A program made the position numbers and the translations under genes. From Scolanthus callimorphus (Eukaryota > Cnidaria > Anthozoa > Actiniaria > Edwardsiidae): a stretch of DNA of 64,000 nt. How positions within the stretch are numbered: the first letter of the stretch is position 1; each line of letters starts with the position of its first letter. Positions 33,484-64,000 of this stretch are shown one piece after another. The stretch is from the NCBI GenBank assembly GCA_033964015.1, contig JAWWUD010000058.1, positions 1 to 64,000 on the forward strand, given 5' to 3'. Under the pieces are notes generated by a model. It searched no databases. It was not told where the DNA came from and saw nothing but the letters and a program-made list of their open reading frames with translations.

Positions 33484-36400
33484 TCACTGTCTGTCGAACA
33501 TTTCCCTCTCCTTGCGCTCTGCTTTTACTCGTTCGATAATTGGGTCCAAGTATGGAGTATCCTGGAGAATTGGGAGAAAAAAGGATTTTAAGTAATGGCA
33601 CAATTTTAGCTTACCATTGAAAGTAAATCATGCTACTGGTCTTGGATCTTAGTTAAGTTAGTGAATGAGAATGCAAAGGAAAACTCAAAACACACTGGCA
33701 TCTCGTGTATTCTTTTTTTAAACATTTTACCAGATGCCCTGATCATGTCTGGATACCAGACTTCAAGGTGACTTGATTTTGACATATTTTATTCCCTTTG
33801 TGCTTTGCAGTACAACAATGACCAATGGACGATTCCTGCTATAAGGGCACAGGCTCTTCATTATTCAGAATTGCCTAAGCTGTGTCCCACAACTACCAGA
33901 ATGCTGTGCACGCTTTTTGAAACAGTTTGTTCAACAAATGTCCCACATCTACCAACATGCAGTGCTGGAATCATCTATTGGCCAAGCAGTTAACCAGTTT
34001 TTGTTTAAAATTCTTCCCCAAGGCATAGCAGGGAATTTTGATGATGTAACATTGTGTGACTTGTTGCACCCTTCTTGGCCAAGAGGCAACTTTGTCGAAG
34101 TTTGGTTGCCCAGCAATGACTGAGAAAAAATTTTCTTTTAATCAGAGAAACTGAATATTCTATCACCCTTGGTCAAGTTTACAATGATAACTTGTTTATA
34201 TGCATCACATGTCCATGAGTTCAAAATGCAACCTGTCCTACCTCACTAGGTTTAGTCCACAGCTCCTCGGAAGCCATCTCTGTTTCATGGTGGTGTCGAT
34301 AGCTCTTACAATACGGAAATTCCTCAGATTGCGCTCCTCTTCTGGGATTCTACGTAGCGCTTCTTCTACATCAGCATCTTCCAATATAAGGTCTTCTCTT
34401 CTGAGACCTACATGATATAGCAGCAAATATGTATTCAATAGAATAATAGACAAGGGCCCTATTGGGGTTGATTTACTTTTTCTTTTTCTGGCAAGACTAC
34501 GTTGCAGATATATAGAGGATATTACATGGCCGCGCGGAGATACAAATTTTATCTTCGAGTGTTGAAAATTTATCTCACGAGTGAGCGCAGCGAACGAGTG
34601 AGATAAATTTTTAACACGAGAAGATAAAATTCGTATCTCCAAGCAGTCATGTAATGTTCTGTTTATTATATAAACATCAATGAAATACCAAATTCAAATT
34701 TTATTTGAGTTAAGCTTAAAAATCGAGCATTCAGCAAAGGCAAGTGTGATATTTTCACATGTGAAAATAACATGATATTTTCACGTGTGAAGATATCAAG
34801 TTTTCGCGCGGGAGATCACCTGGTATTTCATTGGTGTTTATATAATAAACAGGGTTAATGGCCATTTGCCTTTTGTCACATGCATGCCATCTTGTTTTTC
34901 TTACTGGAATGGAATTGAGGTCGAAAAAAGCAGGGCTGAAAATTAAGAAATAAAATGAGGATGCATTTTGGGCAACAGTTTCAATGTTTAGTCGCATTTT
35001 ATAGATTGTAGGTGATGAAATTGCTAAAATTTTATTTGCAAATGAGAAAATTCAAGCCGCAAAAGCGACTCATACAGGCGCAATTCCAGCCCTGTCAAGC
35101 AGGAAGTTTGACATAACACGGAAGATAATCACAGATTCTGCAGTGAAAATGTTATGGCAGATAGCAAAGATTTTTGACATGTACAATTTTGAAAACCGTG
35201 TCGATAATTATGAGCATGGTAGCCAAAAAAAACCTGATTGTCTCCTGCTTGGCCTCATTTCAATGCTCAAGATGGCAACATGTCGAACAAACTGCTAAAA
35301 AACATGTGACCAAAATTTTAGACCTAGTCGCCAAATGGCACCCCATCTTTCTCAGTTCAGCTGAGATCCACATTTATGTAGCGACTAAATATTTGCATTT
35401 TGGCGACTAAATTTTTTAATTAGTCACCAATGGCACCTAGCGAAAAAAGTAAATCTTGGGCCCTGTTATAGCTAGAAACGTCTATTGACTAGTCAAATTA
35501 TTGAGTAGTACCATGGAAACACAAGCATCAACTGGTTGATTTTTTATGCAGTTGGGGTACACTGCTGCCTGGTCACATAGCTTTGCAACTCAGCATTTTG
35601 TGTGCATACCCAAGTGCTTTTGAGGCTTGACTCACATGCTCTTGACTTAGGTCCAAATCTACAGCTTTTAATAGAAATACTGTAATTTCTAAAGAGATTT
35701 CACAGTGCAAAGATATTTTGTAGGTCCAGGACTCCATTTCCACATTTTGAAGGTCAGAGGTTGGCATCCCTGGCATGTACTGTTTGCAAAACAAAATGCG
35801 GAAATTAAAACTTATTCAGCCCTCAAGCTCTGCAGTGAATTGGTCGAATGTAAATGGTAGTAGCATAAGAAACTTTGTAAACATGAAAATGTGACCCGTG
35901 CCATGTTGTTGTAGTAGCATGAGTTGAACTCCCAGAGCCAACTTCAGCAGTGCCGTAGCTAGCATAGGCACAGAGAGTTGCAGTTGTCCCCCCAGCGAAG
36001 TGAAATTTTTAGTGTCAACATGTGGGGAAAAATCTGCTTGCCCTCCAGCAAAAACAAAGGATGATCAAGGCTTGCCCCCAGTCAAAAATTTCTAGCTACA
36101 GCCTTGTTCACATGGCAAATTTACAAAAAATCACCACTTTTGTGATACTGCCAGTATTCAGTTCAAGAGATTTGACAATAACAAATCATTTACTGTCAAA
36201 AATAGAACTTTTTTCTTTGGCTGAAGTTGAATCTTAACTTTCTTATAGTTCGTATCAAGCAATATTGCATAAGAAGTGGTGGCGACACTTGAATTGAAGC
36301 GCCATTTTCACTTGTAATAAACTCTAGAATTCTCGACTATACTAAAAAAATATATAAAAGTACAACATAGATTTATTACTTACCTATTTGTCTATAGCCA

Positions 36401-36489
36401 CAAGCATAAACATACCATTCTCTAAAAGCCGAAAACACCTTCTGTCCTAAAGACAGTTTACTCGCAGCTCGGCTGCCCACAGACACCAT
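33484..36489 (-). CDS. UQCRB: UQCRB, cytochrome bc1 complex subunit 7, three exons
   Basis: UQCRB is a small subunit of respiratory complex III on the matrix side of the inner mitochondrial membrane, needed for assembly around cytochrome b. Minus-strand exons: 36489-36384 (MVSVGSRAASKLSLG to YRQI, phase 1), 34407-34242 (GLRREDLILEDADVEEALR, then FRIVRAID), and 33561-33484 (DTPYLDPIIERVKAERKE to FDRQ, stop TGA). These match the family blocks LGLMRDDTIYEDEDVKEAIRR, LPKEQWTKYEEE and YLEPYLKEVIRERKERE. Predicted length is about 116 residues (human 111). Exon 2 is 166 bases where 167 would keep frame; one base is missing near 34266-34270, before the segment ELWTKPSE. It starts 827 bp from OGDH, transcribed in the opposite direction. 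Confidence 0.93.
33810..34123 (+). pseudogene. Unrecognised exon-like coding segment inside UQCRB intron 2, antisense
   Basis: After an acceptor-like tgctttgcag, one frame reads YNNDQWTIPAIRAQALHY then SELPKLCP. From about 33882 the next frame continues QLPECCARFLKQFVQQMSHI and ends NFVEVWLPSND with a TGA at 34121-34123. The two parts read as one protein if a single base near 33882 is extra. It looks like the last exon of a real protein, about 100 residues, helical then with Trp/Pro near the end. I do not recognise the family and see no companion exon, so a retained gene fragment is possible. Confidence 0.4.
34408..36383 (-). other. UQCRB: UQCRB intron 1
   Basis: The intron has a gtaagt donor beside 36384 and an atgtag acceptor beside 34407. 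It contains a foldback at about 34506-34660 (gagatacaaattttatcttc and complement) and a stretch at 35570-35790 resembling 11390-11520 (ggtccaaatctac..gatttcacag). No other coding evidence. Confidence 0.75.
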
Positions 36490-37316
36490 CTTGATTTTAT
36501 GTGAGGCTAGACCATAATTTTGTTTTTCGTAAAGTGCTCGGAAAACAGTTCGAGTCGATTTTTACTCGCTATGTTGTCGATAAGAAATCGCAATCATACA
36601 AGCTTTCTAAAATGGCGTGTATTGTTATTACACAGTTGAAATTGCGAATTATTATACAGCCAAAAGGTATTATCAATATTTATTTCAAATATTCTTTAAG
36701 AATATACCATAAATTCGAAACCAATTGCTAGGCACAATCTTCAAAAGACTCAAAACACATTAAAATAATTTCCGGTATTAAAAACGACAATGCCTTTATT
36801 TATAGCAATTTATACTTCGCAACAAAGAGAAGTTATTTGAAACCCATTTTCCAAGCCGTGATTTCTTGCATTTACAAAAATTCAATGCTTTCGTAATTTC
36901 CGATGAAACTCCGAACATTTGACCTATGACGTCATAGACACGAAGCATTGTTTTGTCACGAGCCTCATCCCATAATAGGCATTTGGCGCGGAAGACTTGA
37001 TCGTGAAACCATTTTGAAGATTGAACAGCGATGTTGCAGCTTCACTTTATGATTGATCCAGTATTTATTTGCAGATTTAACTAGTTTGTATCTTACAATA
37101 CAACACAGAGGAGCTTTGAGAGAATCTACCGTCTTCTTTTGAGAAGCGCTTCATAATTATTGAGGTGCTTGAATCTACCACGCTGGAATCTTTATCCCAA
37201 ACACCCGGCAATTTTATGTTGTCCAGGACAATTCTAGGACAAAATCTTGAACACAGGACTTCTATTTGGACATTTGAACAGTATAAACAAAGAACTAGAC
37301 ATTGAATTTGTACAAT
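36490..37316. promoter_or_regulatory. Divergent UQCRB/OGDH intergenic region, candidate shared promoter
   Basis: It lies between the two start codons, 827 bp apart in head-to-head arrangement. Visible motifs are a perfect CRE palindrome TGACGTCA at 36927-36934, an ETS-like TTTCCGG at 36769-36775, a YY1-like AAAATGGCG at 36609-36617 and an E2F-like TTTGGCGCG at 36982-36990. The UQCRB start itself lies in CAAGATGG, also YY1-like. Such motifs are common upstream of respiratory genes. The transcription starts and any function are inferred. Confidence 0.5.
36927..36934. promoter_or_regulatory. Perfect CRE palindrome (CREB/ATF site)
   Basis: TGACGTCA in the context cctaTGACGTCAtagac lies 438 bp from the UQCRB start and 383 bp from the OGDH start. 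The motif is exact; use in vivo is unknown. Confidence 0.45.
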
Positions 37317-63061
<25,745 letters not shown>

Positions 63062-63116
63062 GTAAGTAGTACATAAGGGACACAAACACATGGAAAATAC
63101 CACATGTTTTATTTAA

Positions 63117-63270
63117 GCATTAGAGCATAACTTTCTATGACTTTTTTTTTCGGCGCAATAGAGCACGCGTGATGCTGGGAGAGACACGAGAACGTTTCGA
63201 GTGTCTCTCCCAACATCACAAGTGCTCTATTTGCCGATAAAGTCGTAGAAAGTTGTGCTCTAATGCTTTT
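63117..63270. repeat. Foldback element beyond OGDH exon 25
   Basis: The left arm cattagagcataactttcta and the right arm tagaaagttgtgctctaatg are complementary. The centre repeats gagacac.. and complement. Confidence 0.75.
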
Positions 63271-64000
63271 ATGATATAGCGGGGGAGAACCTTTATCGGT
63301 GTAATAGAGCATAGATTTCGACCAATCAGAGCGCGCGTTATATCGTAGCTATATTATAACATAAAATAGAAAATAACCTCTCTAATCAGAAGGAGAACCG
63401 TAAAGAAAACTGCATAGAACAGTTCAGGGAATTTCGCAGTAGGACGATTTGAACGGATGAAGAATGTTTCAAAACAGTCCACGGTAAACGATTTCAAACG
63501 AATTGCTAGCTTGTCCTTGGATCTAATTATACAAGCGCCTTTCCTGGAACACGGTAAATTGAAAATACCGTACAATTCAAGGGGCGATATTATCGCTTTG
63601 GGACATCTATATATAGAGGGTATTACACGATGGCGCGAAGATATGAGTGGCATTTTTTTGTGTACATGAAAAGGAGGAAATTGAAGAGAGACGTTTAAAG
63701 GGAGCCTGTCATGATACGCGCATGCTCCAGGCGCGAGCACTGAATTATCAGCAAAACTAATAAGGCCATCCTATCAGATAACTATTTAAGAAATATGTAA
63801 AGCAAAAAGCATGGTGGGATGGATTGAGAAGTGGCGAGATTATATACGATTTGTCTTTGAGGTTTTTAGCCTTCGCTGGTCATCGTTACGGGACAATGGC
63901 TCGTCACCTCGCGGGGGAGTCTCTGGTGACAGCCACCGACGCATGCGTGAATGAAAATGGTGGTGTTATGCCTCGCAATTACTTTTAGAGCGTTCAAGTC
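63271..64000. other. OGDH intron 25 to window edge
   Basis: No further OGDH exon. About 63885-63960 is a partial copy of the CCAGAGCCTCC repeat (acctcgcgggggagtctctg, gcatgcgtg). Open frames on both strands at 63354-63740 show no known motif. Confidence 0.6.

Noticed and set aside
63354..63740. 128-codon minus-strand frame near the right edge
   Set aside because: No motif, low-complexity flanks, and it lies in what should be an OGDH intron.

Overview
This window is animal nuclear DNA: intron-rich protein genes with GT-AG introns, about 60% A+T, and very dense small transposable elements. The gene set and the mix of elements fit a marine invertebrate, most likely an anthozoan cnidarian such as a coral or sea anemone. 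That assignment is an inference, because nothing in the sequence proves the species.

Layout from left to right. (1) A probable last coding exon of an unrecognised plus-strand gene (53-202). (2) A broken exon of an SLC6-type sodium symporter on the minus strand (about 3.1-3.25 kb). (3) A Rab32/38-family small GTPase on the plus strand (9,367-15,659): seven exons, including a start codon alone on its exon and a GC-AG intron. (4) A complete BEL/Pao LTR retrotransposon on the minus strand (19,815-29,601). It has 388-bp LTRs and a 5-bp target duplication, sits inside an older inverted-repeat element, and carries three later insertions. (5) UQCRB, subunit 7 of respiratory complex III, on the minus strand (33,484-36,489, three exons). 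(6) OGDH, the E1 subunit of the mitochondrial 2-oxoglutarate dehydrogenase complex, on the plus strand (37,317 to beyond the right edge). I could place 25 exons, 922 codons in one continuous frame; only about the last 90 residues lie outside the window.

UQCRB and OGDH are transcribed away from each other across 827 bp. That gap contains a perfect CRE palindrome and ETS-, YY1- and E2F-like sites, so a shared promoter for two mitochondrial energy genes is a reasonable hypothesis. OGDH feeds NADH from the citric acid cycle into the respiratory chain; UQCRB belongs to complex III further down that chain.

The rest is mostly non-autonomous DNA transposons. Many can be delimited exactly from terminal inverted repeats and target-site duplications: seven with 3-bp TTA/TAA duplications (PIF/Harbinger-like), hAT-like with 6-8 bp, Mutator-like with 9 bp, and piggyBac-like with TTAA. 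Several carry long G or C homopolymers just inside their ends. Two truncated LINE fragments are present, one of them abutting an OGDH splice acceptor.

Single-base frame breaks occur in nearly every coding segment left of about 34.4 kb (SLC6, Rab32, the retrotransposon, UQCRB exon 2), while none occurs in 2,766 coding bases of OGDH. Because UQCRB is normally essential, consensus errors in the left part are at least as likely as gene decay. I found no clear previously undescribed system.
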